64,000 nt of DNA from Caenorhabditis elegans (Eukaryota; Nematoda; Chromadorea; Rhabditida; Rhabditidae), in contig NC_003279.8 in the NCBI RefSeq assembly GCF_000002985.6, forward strand, positions 6,634,001 to 6,698,000, written 5' to 3'. The notes beneath the pieces were generated by a model. The model ran no database searches. It worked only from the letters and a program-made list of their open reading frames with translations, and was not told the origin of the DNA. Of this stretch, positions 1 to 12,400 are shown piece after piece (position 1 is the first letter of the stretch; each line of letters begins with the position of its first letter). The position numbers were made by a program, and so were the translations under genes.

Positions 1-413
1 AATTTCGATAAAATCCGGAATGCTTTTTATCCAGAATTTTCAAAATTCGATAGTTTGCCAAAATATCCTATGCCCGTGCACCCTGTGAACTTGTCAACTA
101 TCAAAATAAAATAAATACTCACATTATTTTCCAAAGAGTATTGTGGTTTTAGCGACCTGAAAAACGTTAAATTCGTTTAAAAAACTTTTCTTTTGAAAGT
201 GTAAAAGCTCACTTTGTAAATGTAAAAGTATCAAATATTCTTCTAAACCGGAATCCTGGAGATTTTCGTGGAGACGGATGATTATGATTTTGATGGTTTT
301 TCTCGGATGTAGAGGTCCCTGGAATAAAACGAGTTTGAAAAATTAATATCGATAATAATTTTTAAAGACTAAAAATTTTTTTTAAACTGAAATTGACAGA
401 TTTTTGTACAAAC

Positions 414-513
414 TTCTGATTCGATACGAGAGAAAAGTGGGCTCTCGTCGAATTTTTCGCCGTTTCCTTCGACGAAATACCACAAATATGCGAGCGAGTG
501 TGGAAATTCGCAT
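414..513 (-). CDS. Candidate alternative first coding exon (partial gene running off the left edge)
   Basis: An ATG at 513 follows a good acceptor-like sequence (TATTTCAG, then three bases, then ATG), as expected for an SL1 trans-spliced start. It opens 33 codons plus one base, beginning MRISTLARIF and continuing with a strongly basic run (FRRRKRRKIRRE). It ends at a GTTTGT donor at 413 in phase 1. The exon at 3210-3429 on the same strand also ends in phase 1, so both could join one downstream exon left of this window. I do not recognise the product. The patch is GC-richer than its surroundings. Support is codon and splice structure only. Confidence 0.35.
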
Positions 514-2405
514 TTTCTGAAATAGAAATAATCAACTGATATTCAGTTAAAATTAGTGAAAGCAGAGTTTCAATTACTCAGAAAAGGTTCCATATCCACT
601 ATATATATATATAATATGGGTTGACTCTAGTACACTTTCGTACGGTATGTAGTAATTTTCTATTTGCATTTTCCCCAGTGTGCCATTCTAAACATTTTTG
701 GAAGGAAAAAAAGTTTTGAACGTTCTAAATAAAGGCATTCTTAAATTGGGATTATTCAAATTTACATTTAAAATTACGGGAGGGAGTAAGAATTGAAAAT
801 AAGCTCCTAATTTTTATCCATTTCTCTCTACATTTTTTAGACTTTTAACTAATATTCTCTTTTAAAAATTGACTTAAAGGTCAGTGGTGGCTCAGTCTAG
901 AGCACATATAGAAATCCATTTAAAATAGTCCAAAATGACCGAATATCATGAAAAACAAATCTCAAGTTTAGATTTCTTATAATTTTCAATCAAAGTTTTG
1001 GTAAATTGCCAAATTTCCAAAAACTGTGGATTTTTAGTAGTTTTGAGCATTTCTACAGGTTTTCATCAATTTTCTTATTGTCAAAACTCTAATATAAAGA
1101 CAAAAGCTTTCAGTTGTTTAATTTTTTCTTTCAATCGGAAAACGTGGGAAAATTTTATGAATAATTGGAAACTAAACTCAAGAAATCCTAAAATATTCAA
1201 TATCAAACGGTTTCTTAAAAACTGTAACTAAAGTGACAGAGACAAACACGAAAAATAGAAAATGGAGAGTCAAAATATGGGGTTGTTGAAAAAATGTTTG
1301 GGGAAAATGGAAGGGGAAGGATGTGATTGTTTTCTCTGCATCTTTCCATCTAGAATTGATGCTCTGACCATTCACCAAAACATTAAAAATAACATTTTCA
1401 AGACATTCCGTCACATAAAGTTGATAAAAATGGAGGGATGTGACGAAGAATGTGTAACATCTTCTTGTTATGGAGTAGAGCATACTAATTTGCTTTTAGA
1501 TTTCAGACGCAGATGGTCAGAGGATGTGGGGGGTAATTTTAAGGAAATGCTGAAGATGTGCTTCAGTGGTTTTTGAGTTCTTTTAGACTATCATTATGTT
1601 GATGATTCAAAAATAACCATCTTATTTTTCAGATTAATAGCATAATTGTATTTTATTATTTATTCATATATCTTGTTTTAGGTTTTTTATTTGCAAAAAA
1701 ACTGTGCAAGAACTTACTCAAAATCATTACCAGAAAATTCTTGAAAATATTAAATGTGATTTATTGTAAACCTGATCTATAAAAAACTCTGAAATGGATT
1801 TTAAAAGTAAAGTAGCATCGATATCAATTGGGAAGTTGTTAAAAACTACTCTTATGATGCCAAAATTAACAAATTGGAGTGTACAACATTTTGGAAATTG
1901 CATTACTTTAATTATTATAGTTTTTAAGGTCAATTAATAAAATTATCGAAAAATGGGTTAATTCTTAGCTGAAAAAAGAGAAAGCCATCGCAAAGAAGGT
2001 GTCATTTTATGGAAATTTCCAGAATTAACATTCTTTATTTCCAAAACAAGGCCCGTTTTGATGTTCTATTCAACTGTCAGATACACAAGAATTTTTGGAA
2101 TTTCCAGGCTTTCCATGGAATTACTTGAATATATCTTTGAGTAATTTTTGTCATAAAATATTCCACATTTGGAAAACTAATTGAAAGATTATAAGTGCAC
2201 AAAATCCCCACTAGAATCACTCCTTCTTAAACTTGGTTCAAAACTAATTATTTAGAAGTTTTTATACTTCGAATTAAAAAAAAATATTTTTTGAGAACTT
2301 GGTTGGCCATTTTATGAAGAAAATGGTCAATCTTGAAGATAAAAGTCAATTTGAGATTAAAAGTGAACACGTTGTATTACAGAGGTGTGCGGCGAGTTGC
2401 CAAAT

Positions 2406-2614
2406 AGGGATGGTGATGGGTCGCAACAGATCGACCTGCCTATTTCACAACAGCTTCATTAGCAATCCAATCATAATTTTGAAAATGAAAATTATATTAG
2501 CATGACCTCCTGACTCAAATTTTCTTTCGAGGCCGACATTGTATTCATTGAGGTCGCTACAAATGTAGCTCACAGTTGGGTAAGGTCGGCCTGTTGCAAC
2601 CTATCGCCGCCCCT
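2406..2614. mobile_element. MITE-like inverted-repeat element, 209 bp
   Basis: The left end (from 2406, AGGGATGGTGATGGGTCGCA) and the reverse complement of the right end (from 2614, AGGGGCGGCGATAGGTTGCA) match at about 25 of 32 positions. The differences are mostly transitions, which suggests an old, decayed copy. No clear target-site duplication is visible and there is no coding capacity. A DNA-transposon-derived MITE is the likely identity; the family was not determined. Confidence 0.55.
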
Positions 2615-3209
2615 ACTGCCGAATCAGCAGACAACACGGTTATTGGCGACCGGAAAAAGATTTCTTGAAGTAATTGAGAGAGATGTTTATTGCTTTTTAT
2701 TGCCTACTGAACGCTAATATCACACTCCTGGGAAGATATTTGAATTTTTGTTTTTTATGTATGACTGTTTACAATGGTTGAACACAAAGGTATAACCGCA
2801 TACAGTAGAGTGTAATAAACTTGTAAAAACAAAACTTGAATGCTTTTTAAAGAAAAGTTGGAAGACAATAGTTTGTGTGTTTTCATACTATATGCTTTAC
2901 TTTTAAAAATATATACATTTCTATTCAATTAGTAACACATGTTGTTGAAAAGCTTCTCTTTCAAATATCGTTTTTTTAAACTGTAATTACCAGTTTTCCT
3001 GGAAAATTGAATTCGATACGATAATTGTTTTTCTTGAAAAATTATGCAATTTTTGAAACCCTGAAAGGATCAAAATCTCCTAGCAGTTTCACACACTTTA
3101 AAAATGTTCAGAAAATATATCAAATTCAGCCGAACATCACTAATGTGCCCTACTTGTAGTTTGAAATTTTAAAGTCTCGCAAAACCTGAATCCAAAATCC
3201 TAGACTTAC

Positions 3210-3429
3210 CAACTGCTGCAGATTTTCTTCGCCTTCTTGTTAATGGGGAACACCCAATTAAGGAACTTTCCACATTGTCATCATCTTCTTCATTCTCGTG
3301 ATCTTCCTCATTCTTTCCTCCTTTCATCATTATTCTCTCGTCTTCATTTTCTCCTTTTTCAACTATCTGCACAAGTTGCTCCTTCTTCTTTTTCTTTTTT
3401 CGACGACGAATCAACTGCAAACACGGCAT
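3210..3429 (-). CDS. Candidate first coding exon of a gene extending left of the window
   Basis: From ATG 3429 the reading frame gives 73 codons plus one base, then a consensus GTAAGT donor at 3209. The peptide starts MPCLQLIRRR, has a basic stretch (six Lys in a row), then an acidic stretch (NEEDDDN), and ends with a second basic cluster (TRRRRKSAAV). Charge-patterned segments like this are common in cytoplasmic or nuclear N-termini, and no domain is recognised. No convincing partner exon lies between 3.2 kb and the left edge except the alternative start at 414-513, which ends in the same phase. The gene body is therefore probably outside the window. Confidence 0.4.
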
Positions 3430-6400
3430 GTTTGTTGTGTGTTCGTCTTCTCACTTGAAGGAGAAGCGTCTCCTTGTTTGTGGGTCCGAATTGAGTAAAA
3501 ATGGAAGAGAGATGGAAGAGAAGAAATAGAAAAGAATATGACAAGAGAGAGAGATGAAAAGTGAAAAAGCACGAAACAAAAAAAACAATTGGATTGCCAT
3601 AAGTGGATGCTCTTTTTCCATCTTATTATAGATTCAAGAATTTTAGATTTGTGGATCAATTTTAATTCTCATCGATTTTTTGAAATCATCGAAATGTATT
3701 TTCAAATATTTTTCGCAATAAAACTACGGTCTATCTCTTGCGCAAAAACTAATAGAGACTGCACATAGTTTTAAAAAATTATTATCGAAATTTTACAAAA
3801 CCTTGGACAAAAAACAATAAAAATATGCAGACAATCCTCACCTAAGTTGAAATTCAACTCTGAAAATTATATTTCTTCAATTGAAATGTACTTAATAAGT
3901 GTGAGTCAACTCAGAATTCAAGAATTATTATTAACAATATTTCTTCAGTATTGACAAAAGCAAAAATAAGAAATAGAGGTGATGATTGATGAGGCTAAGT
4001 AAGGGCAAAAAGAAAAATATATTCTTGGCACATCCACCCTTAAGAAAATTTCATTAATTTTCTAGATGCTCAAAAAGGAGAATAAAAAGAGCAGTTTCAC
4101 GTTTGGACAAGCATACAAGGAAGAATATTTGGAAGGGAGACACAAAAACAACAAAAACTTCCCAAAAAACTGCACAAAAATATATATGTTTTTTGTATGT
4201 ATCTACTCCTTTTCCGGTCGTTTTTGTGAACATAGTTTATGGATTGCAATTTGTTAAAAAGGTTTTATTCAAAACTTTGTTTTTTTCTCAAATTTCTGTC
4301 TGAAAAAAAAATGGAGCATAAATAAAAATAGACGATGCAAACATTCAGGGCGGAAGAACTCCGTACATCACTCTATAAATGTCGATTTTCTGTTTTTCGG
4401 ACGCTCTTTCCCTTTTTTTCGTTTTTTTTCTCCAAGGAATTACATTATACTACAAATCCCCTTTATTCACGTGTTTGTAAAATATTATGCACTTTCGGGA
4501 TTTGTTCTACTATTTTTACTTAAGCTGATATTTTGAACTATAGTTGTTTTAAAAATTTATGTTTAACATTTTCAGCTCATCATAATTTTTTTTGGAACTT
4601 TTTAATTACCTAACCTCAAAACTTCATTAAAAATGATTAAAAAATGCAATAAAAAACTTGAAAAGCATTCAAAAATTTATAAAAGAATCGAGACAAAGTG
4701 CAGGTGGAAAATGCATTCCCAATGCGTTTCGTTCGCCATATCTCCTAAAAAAAATTTGGCGTTTTGCCATTTTCGTCAAAAAATGGGGAAAAGGGGGAAG
4801 TGAGGAAAAGCAGGGGTGCAAGGAAAATTGACAGACAGAAGGACAAAAAATGATAGGAAGAAAATTCGAAAGTTTGTAGGCTTCTCATCCATCAAAAAAC
4901 CGAAAATGAGAAGGAAAGAACAAAGTCTCTGGAGACGATGTCAAGAAATAAGCATGAAAAAAAAGAGGGAAGAGTGTAATTAGCTATAGAAATAAGAAAA
5001 AGAACAAGAAAGGCAAAAAAACGGAGGAAAAATGAGAAGGAAATGGGAAAAAAGGAATGAAAAGAGCAAGGGCATGGGAAACAAAGTAATCGTTACTTGA
5101 GAAACTGAAATTCAATGGGAACATTTTTCTTAATATTTGGAAGATCTTGATTTTTTTCATTTAAAAATAGAGATTTAAAAAAATAAACTAAAGCTGGAAA
5201 AAAGTAACAAATGATAGCATAAATATATTTTTTTCAGAAAAGCTAAAAACAATTTTGCAATATTATGTAATTAAATCCTGTATCTAATAAATTATAATGT
5301 TGGCTTTGACTTTCAAACTATTCATGTAAATTTTATGATAACTTTTGGGGGTGAAATAATTTAGAATAAAATAAACTGGCGGAGTAAACTGAAAATACTC
5401 CTCACCTAAATTCTACAGCGCACTCGACAAAATTATAAAAAAATTATCTCGATTCTCAAAATAAGAAGTTTCCAAAACTGCCAACCAAGAAAAATTAAAC
5501 AAACATCGATTTTAGAGTAGAATTGATGACCAAAAGTTTTCAGATGACATCATAATAGATACGGTTTTCAGCTATTTTATAGTTTTAATACTCAAAAAAT
5601 GTGTTTCATAAAACTTTTCTCAAAATGTAGTGTGAAAACCAAAATATGAAAAAGTAAGAAAAGCTTACAGATAGTCATCAACTGATAACACTTTTAGTGA
5701 TAAAAAAGTGCTTCAATAAAATTCAGAAAATTCTTTAATCTCTTGCACTTTAACATCCATAACATATATGCTCAAAAATGTTTGGATACTAATAAAATCA
5801 GATAAAGTCTAAACAAATATGGCTGAAGCATGAGAATGTATGCCTTGTGACTCCATGAAAGCGTTTTTCCAGATTTTATTATATTACGCTATGCTCAAAC
5901 AGATGTGGAGGCTGAAAAAAAACCAACCGGATGTAAGAAAAAGAAGGAAATAGAGAAATAGATGTAGGAAGAAAATATGGGAAAATAGTAAGGAAGAAAA
6001 AAGGTTTAATGAATAAGATTATGAGATGAGTGATGGATGGAGAAAAAGAAAAAGGAAAAGAAGAAATAAATAAAAATAAGTTAGAAAAAAACAAAAAGAA
6101 ATGAGAAAAAGAGAATAATTAGCCGTGTAGATGAAGGGAAATAGAAGAGAACGTCTATAAGAAATATTTGAATTTTTTCGGATTCAACTAACACTAACAA
6201 AAGCAGCGGCATGTTTTCTACCGGCTCTTCTGGGAAAATTTCTTGCAAAGGTTCAATACAAAACAACTAATACAAATAATTCTAATACAAAAAATAAAGA
6301 GTCCCCCTGAAATCCTAAAACTGTAAGTCATTTGAGTAGTTGAACAAATGTAGGATCACATCACAAACGCCAGAATATGATGCAGGCAGCAATACACGAT

Positions 6401-6691
6401 GTCAGTTGTAAAAAGGCAGAATTTGCAATTCAGGAAGCTTAGCAACGAATCTTTTAAAAACATATGTTATCAGCTACTATAAAATTCGAATTTACATATT
6501 AAAAAACCAGATGGAGTGTGCTTTCTAATAACTACATTATAACAAATTCTGAACAACTTCCAAAATCAGTAGCTGATAGTGAGCAACTTTAACTGTGTTT
6601 TTCTAATCAATAAAAAAAGCTGATAAATATTTTTTAAATCTCAACAAATATAATCCGATCTTCGAAAAATTCATTGTGACCGAAACAAAAA
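3430..6691. other. Non-coding stretch, no supported gene
   Basis: AT-rich sequence (many A-runs and T-runs) between the candidate first exon at 3.2-3.4 kb and the 3' end of the protease gene. Short open frames here lack splice context or codon structure. Nothing further is supported. Confidence 0.5.
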
Positions 6692-8617
6692 CTACAAAAA
6701 GTTGATAATTGCAGAGAAAATGACAGGAATTATTATCAAATTCAAAAATTTCCCCATGACTCCATTTGGTTTATCCTTCCCACCTTTTGACCCGGGTTTC
6801 AAGTCTCGAGCGTTTGCTTCCCGTGGAGCTTCGGTTGTACGAACCGGTTTTCTGAAAAATTAGTGATCAGAGCTACTACAGGTTTTTAAAATTTTGGTTC
6901 AAAAGTTCCAAAATCAATAAAAAATTTCGGATTCTTGAGATTCAGTGGAACATTTAAAAATGAACGTACTGTGTTCTAATATATCCTTTATGATATTTAT
7001 TATAAGAATCAGCTTTATCACAAATGCCAGTGTACTTGCAAATTTGATTTTTGTAGAATCCAACAGAAGAGTACAGTTCCATTGTTTCGTTACCACCTCG
7101 TCGTTTTTGACAGCTAGCTGAAAAATAATTCACTGCAGATCTCATGATGTACTTCCAATTGAGAACTATTTAAAAATAAACTGACTTTGTGACAGGACTC
7201 CTATAATTGTCTTTTTTCCTTTAACATCAGCTATTGCACCACCACCACTGTCACCCTTCAAAGAAATATTAAGTGACGCTTGTGTTTTATTTAAAATCAG
7301 TATTTTCAAACTTACAACACATGCCACTGTTTTATCAGTTATATCTCTTGCTTGGAAAAAGTAAATTTCCATCGGATGTGAACGAAAAACCTCGATTTTC
7401 TCATATCTCAATTGACCTGTATTATCGACACCGTTTTGATTAATATCAGAAGGTGCTGAAAAGTACATTTCAAATTTAGGAGATATCAATTGAAACATAC
7501 GATTTAATCCGAATCCAAAGTATTCCAATGAAAGTTTATCATTGGGTTGAGTCTCGTCATCTGTAATTTTTAGATTTTCGTCAAAGAAATTCCACATAAA
7601 TAAACAAATATAAAGAAATTCCACATGATGGCAAACAAAGAGGCGGAGTCAGAACATAACTTACCTGCAACGCAGACTGATTGGACATTACTTGAGAAAG
7701 TCAACTCTTCGTATAAATGAACAATTGCAAAGTCGTCAGTATAATATTGTGGTGGAATTTTTTTTGTCCGATTTGCTGTTCGTTTGGTACATGCATGAAC
7801 AAGAGTTATCTTCTCTGGATATCTTGATATTCCTTTTTTGTTTGAGAGAAATTCCACTCTTTTGAGGAATTCTTGATTCGTTATTACATAGTCACTGCAA
7901 GAAAAGTCTCGTGGTATGGTTCAAAATTTTAAAAATTTTTAGAGACGTAGGAAATAATCTTGACCATTTGCCTCAACTTCTTAACCAACCTCAGCAACTT
8001 TAGAAATTTCAATCGCAAAAGTTTCAAGAGTTTGGTACAGTCGGTTAAAGTTGTTATGACCTTTAAAAATTTTCAGAGAAAAATTACCGATAGTTTGTTA
8101 AACGTGGTTTAAAAATAACTAAAATTGAATGAGATGTTGAGGCAAATTACCGAGATGTAACTATGAAGTTTGGTCTAATAAAAGGAAAACAAAACATATA
8201 ACAACTAAAAACTTACTCATCCTTGCAATTACTTCTATCAAATGTATCCTCAATAAGATTCCATGAACCATCTCGGTTTTGCCCGGCGAAACAGTGAGTG
8301 GCAATGAGAATATGACGTGGGGAGACAATGGTTCCTGTGCAAGTTGTGGCAGATTGCTCGTCTTTACTATAAAGATACGTGAACACAGACCAAGGTGCTT
8401 CCGATTGTGATGCATCACGTCCATTATACACTTTTGCTGAAAAGGGAATCCTGAGCCAGTAAAGAATCATCTCAAGTATCTTAAGGAAGAAAGGAAACTC
8501 ACACTGCAATGGTTTTCCACATGACTTTAGACGTTGCTCGTTTTCTTGAAGAGTCAAAAGATCACAATTGACAAGTTGAACAGTCAAAACAATAAGAATA
8601 ACTGAACACCAACGCAT
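6692..8617 (-). CDS. try-7: Trypsin-like serine protease, nematode DUF316 type, with hydrophobic C-terminus
   Basis: Eight exons (8503-8617, 8217-8436, 8151-8174, 7665-7894, 7316-7560, 7186-7255, 6970-7117, 6692-6851) close in frame to give 403 residues. Residues 1-18 form a signal peptide (MRWCSVILIVLTVQLVNC). The activation-type start KVYNGRDAS lies near residue 40. The catalytic triad is complete: His86 in IATHCF, Asp174 in DDFAIVHL, and Ser281 in GDSGGG. The C-terminal cysteine pair ending in YTGIC is typical of the DUF316 subfamily of chymotrypsin-fold proteases. The last ~17 residues are hydrophobic and follow a basic, Gly/Lys-rich segment, which suggests a GPI signal or membrane tail. 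The enzyme would therefore act at the cell surface or be secreted. Its start is about 140 bp downstream of the stop of the same-strand small gene. The symbol is recalled from the nekl-2 neighbourhood and is tentative; the family assignment is firm. Confidence 0.85.
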
Positions 8618-8730
8618 TATTGATGCGATTGAAAACAGGAACTAATCGGCTAATTTGCTGATTCTAAGTTAATATTCCTGAGTTCACGTGATTATGAATT
8701 GTATAAACTAAAAAAGTTAGAATGAAACCC

Positions 8731-8736
8731 TTTATT
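8731..8736 (-). terminator. Poly(A) signal AATAAA of the small Lys-rich gene
   Basis: AATAAA on the minus strand, about 20 nt after the stop codon at 8757 and roughly 115 nt before the ATG of the downstream protease gene. Confidence 0.6.
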
Positions 8737-8756
8737 TTCTCGAAAGAATAAGAATA

Positions 8757-9415
8757 CTAATTGACTCCTGGTCCAAAATCTTCATATCCATCATCCATTT
8801 TTGCAGGTGCTTTATCTTCTTTAATCACAACTCCAAGAGCACTTTCTGCTTCCTTGTATTCTTTCCCATCATCTTGAGTCCGATCCAACTTCTTTTCAGC
8901 CAATTCTTTCTTTTGGTTTTCAGGTTTCTCCTCTTTTTTCTTCTCAATCTCCACTGGTGGTACTTCTTTTTGCACTGTTGGACTTGCGGGAATTGCTGAT
9001 GATTTCGGAACAGATTTTGAAACCGATCTTGCTGTACCCTTGTTTGGATTACTGCTCGATTTCTTACGCAAACTGAAATTTAAAAATTGTTCAGATTTAG
9101 AAAACTTGCCTTTAGAATTACACAAGTGAACATTATTTAAAGCAACGACGAAAGAGCTTCACAAACATTTTTCTTTTTTTCATAATTTATCCGTTCTGGA
9201 CGAAATTTTCATTTTCATTCACATCTTCGGCAAATTTCACCTCGACAAACGGCAAATTTGCGACACACCCCTGATCTGAAGCATGATTCTTCTAGAAACT
9301 CAACAAACCTTGGAGCACTGCTAGCTTTGTTACTTGGTTTGCTTCTCCGTTTTGTCGTCGTCATCGCCTTGCTTCGCGAATTTGCTGTACCCTTTTTCGC
9401 AGTTTTTTTGTCCAT
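8757..9415 (-). CDS. Small Lys/Glu-rich protein of unknown function ending YEDFGPGVN
   Basis: Two exons (9309-9415 and 8757-9072) join across a GTTTGT...TTTCAG intron in frame to give 140 residues. The N-terminal half is very basic and Ser/Thr-rich (MDKKTAKKGT, TTTKRRSKPS). The C-terminal half is Lys/Glu-rich with predicted coil character (IEKKKEEKPEN, ELAEKKLD). It ends in an acidic tail, DDGYEDFGPGVN. The YED-x-x-PG ending recurs in the nested gene at 35.3-35.5 kb. There is no signal peptide or membrane segment from this ATG. A hydrophobic open frame continues upstream of 9415 but has no ATG. I do not recognise the family; small germline proteins of this composition are common in nematodes, but that link is inference. 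The short distance to the downstream protease leaves an operon possible. Confidence 0.7.
9222..9276 (-). repeat. Fragment of a dispersed GCAAATTTGCCG-type repeat in the intron
   Basis: Read on the minus strand, this intronic patch runs CAGGGGTGTGTCGCAAATTT and then has two copies of AATTTGCCG-like sequence. The far right end of the window (63.87 kb onward) has CAGGGGTGTTCGAGAAATTT followed by many TTGCCG units, so both belong to one repeat family. Confidence 0.5.
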
Positions 9416-12400
9416 TCTTTTGTCTTAAAAATTGTACGTACTCGACGTGTTTCAGTAAAAAAAAACTTACTTTACTACTAGACAACAGGACGATCAAACG
9501 AAGAACAATTGAAAAATGGGAATAATTCAAAGATTATAAACAGATAGTTCATTTGCTTATCAGAAAGTTTCATCTTTTGGCCTCAAGTGTTGGAAAAAAC
9601 AAACTGTTTTCACGTATTAATGCAAAGTTTCTAATTTTCTCTGAAGGCGTGCAACACTACAAATATGGATTTTTGCATGTTGAAATATATTAATAAGGAA
9701 AATTTGTCACAATAAACGAATGCAACTGACAAAACACTTGTTTTTTTAACTTGCCCTCGAGACAAATTTAAGATGGCTGAATTATTTTTGAATTTCCGCG
9801 CAACTAGTTTCGACTTTTTTCCATTTTCAGGCCGCTATTAAAGGTCTACACACTTTTTTCGATTTATCGAAAAGTTGTCAGAAAAATTTAACAAATAATA
9901 TTTCTAATCATATAACAGAGAAAACGTTAAAAAGCCCACTAAAATTTTGCCAGAAAACGCCGAAACTGAAAGTTTTAAAATAATTTAGTGACTTGTTATA
10001 GAAAAATTGGTGAGATAATATAAAAGTTTCAAAATTGTTAATTGTTAAACAATATATTTGGATGTTACGGTTCATAGCATCGTCCAAAACAAAATCCCTG
10101 ATCACACTGCTCCTCTCTATAGATTATAATTGTGTTGGCTGCTTTAACTATTGTTTTTTATTGTTTACCCCTATGAAAAGAATTCCCCTGGGCACCCACA
10201 CCTGTTTCCAAATCACTTTGCACTTTTTCACAGGACTCAACACATTTTCGTCATATCCGAAATATTTCTCCTTCCCATGTTTTGTCGACCACAAGGATAA
10301 CCTTTTCTCGTATACAAGACGAATTCAAGCGGAAAAAAGTTGTGAGGGGCAAATTTTGAAATGAAATGAAACGCGAAATGAGCAAAAGAAAGCCAATTTT
10401 AAACGAGACTGGATATGAGTTTATTCTCGCATGCCTCCCGGAATGTTTCTCCATTGTGTGCTCCGTGAGCCGTATAAGATTCGAGACGATTAATAGTTCA
10501 GCTAGCAGGAGGGGAAGAGACGCAGGTTATTTGCATGTTCCAACCTAAATCATTTTTACTCATTTTGATATTCCGTATATTGCTTAAAAATTTCACACGT
10601 TCTTTGATACCTATGTAATTGTCCCGTTTTGTAATTTATTTCACATAAGCTCTTCAATAACGTTTTTTGTTTGAAAGCCGTTTTCTTGATGCCCTGATCT
10701 CACTGTCAATGAAAACGTATTAACATATAACCAAGATATCAATTGTTCCGTTTCACGAAGAGGCAATACGGTACTCAGTCTCGATATGATTGAATATATT
10801 TGATTGGTCGCATTGGCAATGGGCAAAAAATTGTGAAAACATTTGAAAGAATTTTGCAAGCTTCCTAAGGATTTTTCTGTTTTCATATAATATTATTCAA
10901 AGCATTTCACCCGTTTAACTTATAAACTTTGAGACAAAATGTTGACTTGTAGTAATCCCAAACCCCTATTCCCATTCCAAATCCATCTTTACTTTCTCTT
11001 GAAAATCCATCAAAAATGTCAAACATAAATCGGGAGAGGGCAGTAGATTCATCTCTTCTTACTTTTGGGTCTGTAATTATGTATTCTATTCCAAGGAGAC
11101 ATGAACGGGAAAAAGATATATATGAATGCATAAGTTTATGTACAACTTACTTTTTCAAGTCAACTTCATTTTTTTTTTGGAAAGATTTTTGCTGTTTCTA
11201 TTTACTTATAATCTTTTAAATGTTTCAGTTCAAATATTTTGAAAAATTAAAGAAAATTCTAACTGCCTTCAAAAAACAACTTCAGTTGAAATTCCGTTGA
11301 AGATTGAAAAAAAGCTGTAACTATTTTGGACGCAAAACTATTTGTTTGAACTTTGATACTATGTCCCTTATTCTCATTGAACTATTTTCAATACTTCTCC
11401 CCTTAATCATCACAATCTTCAGATTCAATTTCATCATTCTTCATTCCGAACTTTTCAATAAAATCAGAGAAAGTGTACTCATCGTCTAAAATTGGAAAAT
11501 CTCCCCGTCATCCTGACGTCTCCATTCTGCATAATGAAATAAAACATATCCTTGCGTAATGTTGCAGATGGAAAACTGAATTAATATATTGCAAAGAGTA
11601 GGAGGTCACATCTCATGGGAGGCTCTTTGAAGTCTTCTTTAAGACAATGCGGTAACTTTCGTAATTTTTGCCAAATCTGTACAAAATAAAATTAACAATA
11701 AATTGAAAAATTGGAATTATTTTCTAAAATGAAAATATTTCCTGTTTCGTTCAAAATAGATGAATCAAGTTTGAAACATTTTGGATGTACCACAAAGACG
11801 CATTTGCATTAATTTTTAACAAAGATCTTTGATATTTAACAGTGAATCTCAAAACCCCTTTAAAGATAGAAAATATATAAAAAATCGGAAATATAAAAAT
11901 ACATGTATACTTATAAATCCTATGAATCAGATAAAATCATATCGAGACAAAAATGTTATGGATCCATGGATTTTCTATTATTAAAACATACAGTTATGCA
12001 TTGAAAAGAAGTAAATTAAAATTGACTGAAACTCCAAAACTCATGGACGCCAAGAAATTTCTAAAACCATTTTTCTCCCAACATTTTGAAACTTCAACTT
12101 TTGCTCTTTTTTCGTCGTTTTTAAATGTTTCTTGTTCACTCTAAATTTGTTTATTGCTTTTTTTCCAACATCTTTTACTCATTGCTTCTTCCAAAAACTA
12201 ATCTCCCACCTCCTCATTTCCAAATAATGAATCACAAAAAAAAGCAAAAAGGACCGCACAAACATATTCGACTAGTCTGTTGACTAGTGATATGAAAATA
12301 AGCAGCAGAAGCAAGTTGAAGATGAGTATGAAAAACGGAAAATCAGAGGGAAAGAGGAAGAGCAATATCTCTTTTTTTACTTTCTTCCCATCCGTTCCGA

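Noticed and set aside
1178..1576. Overlapping ~100-codon open frames on both strands
   Set aside because: They are mutually antisense, with no splice partners and no recognisable motif. One may be a chance frame; neither is supported.
9416..9530. Hydrophobic leader upstream of the Lys-rich gene
   Set aside because: The frame has no ATG (only TTG), so a signal-anchor version of that protein is not supported.
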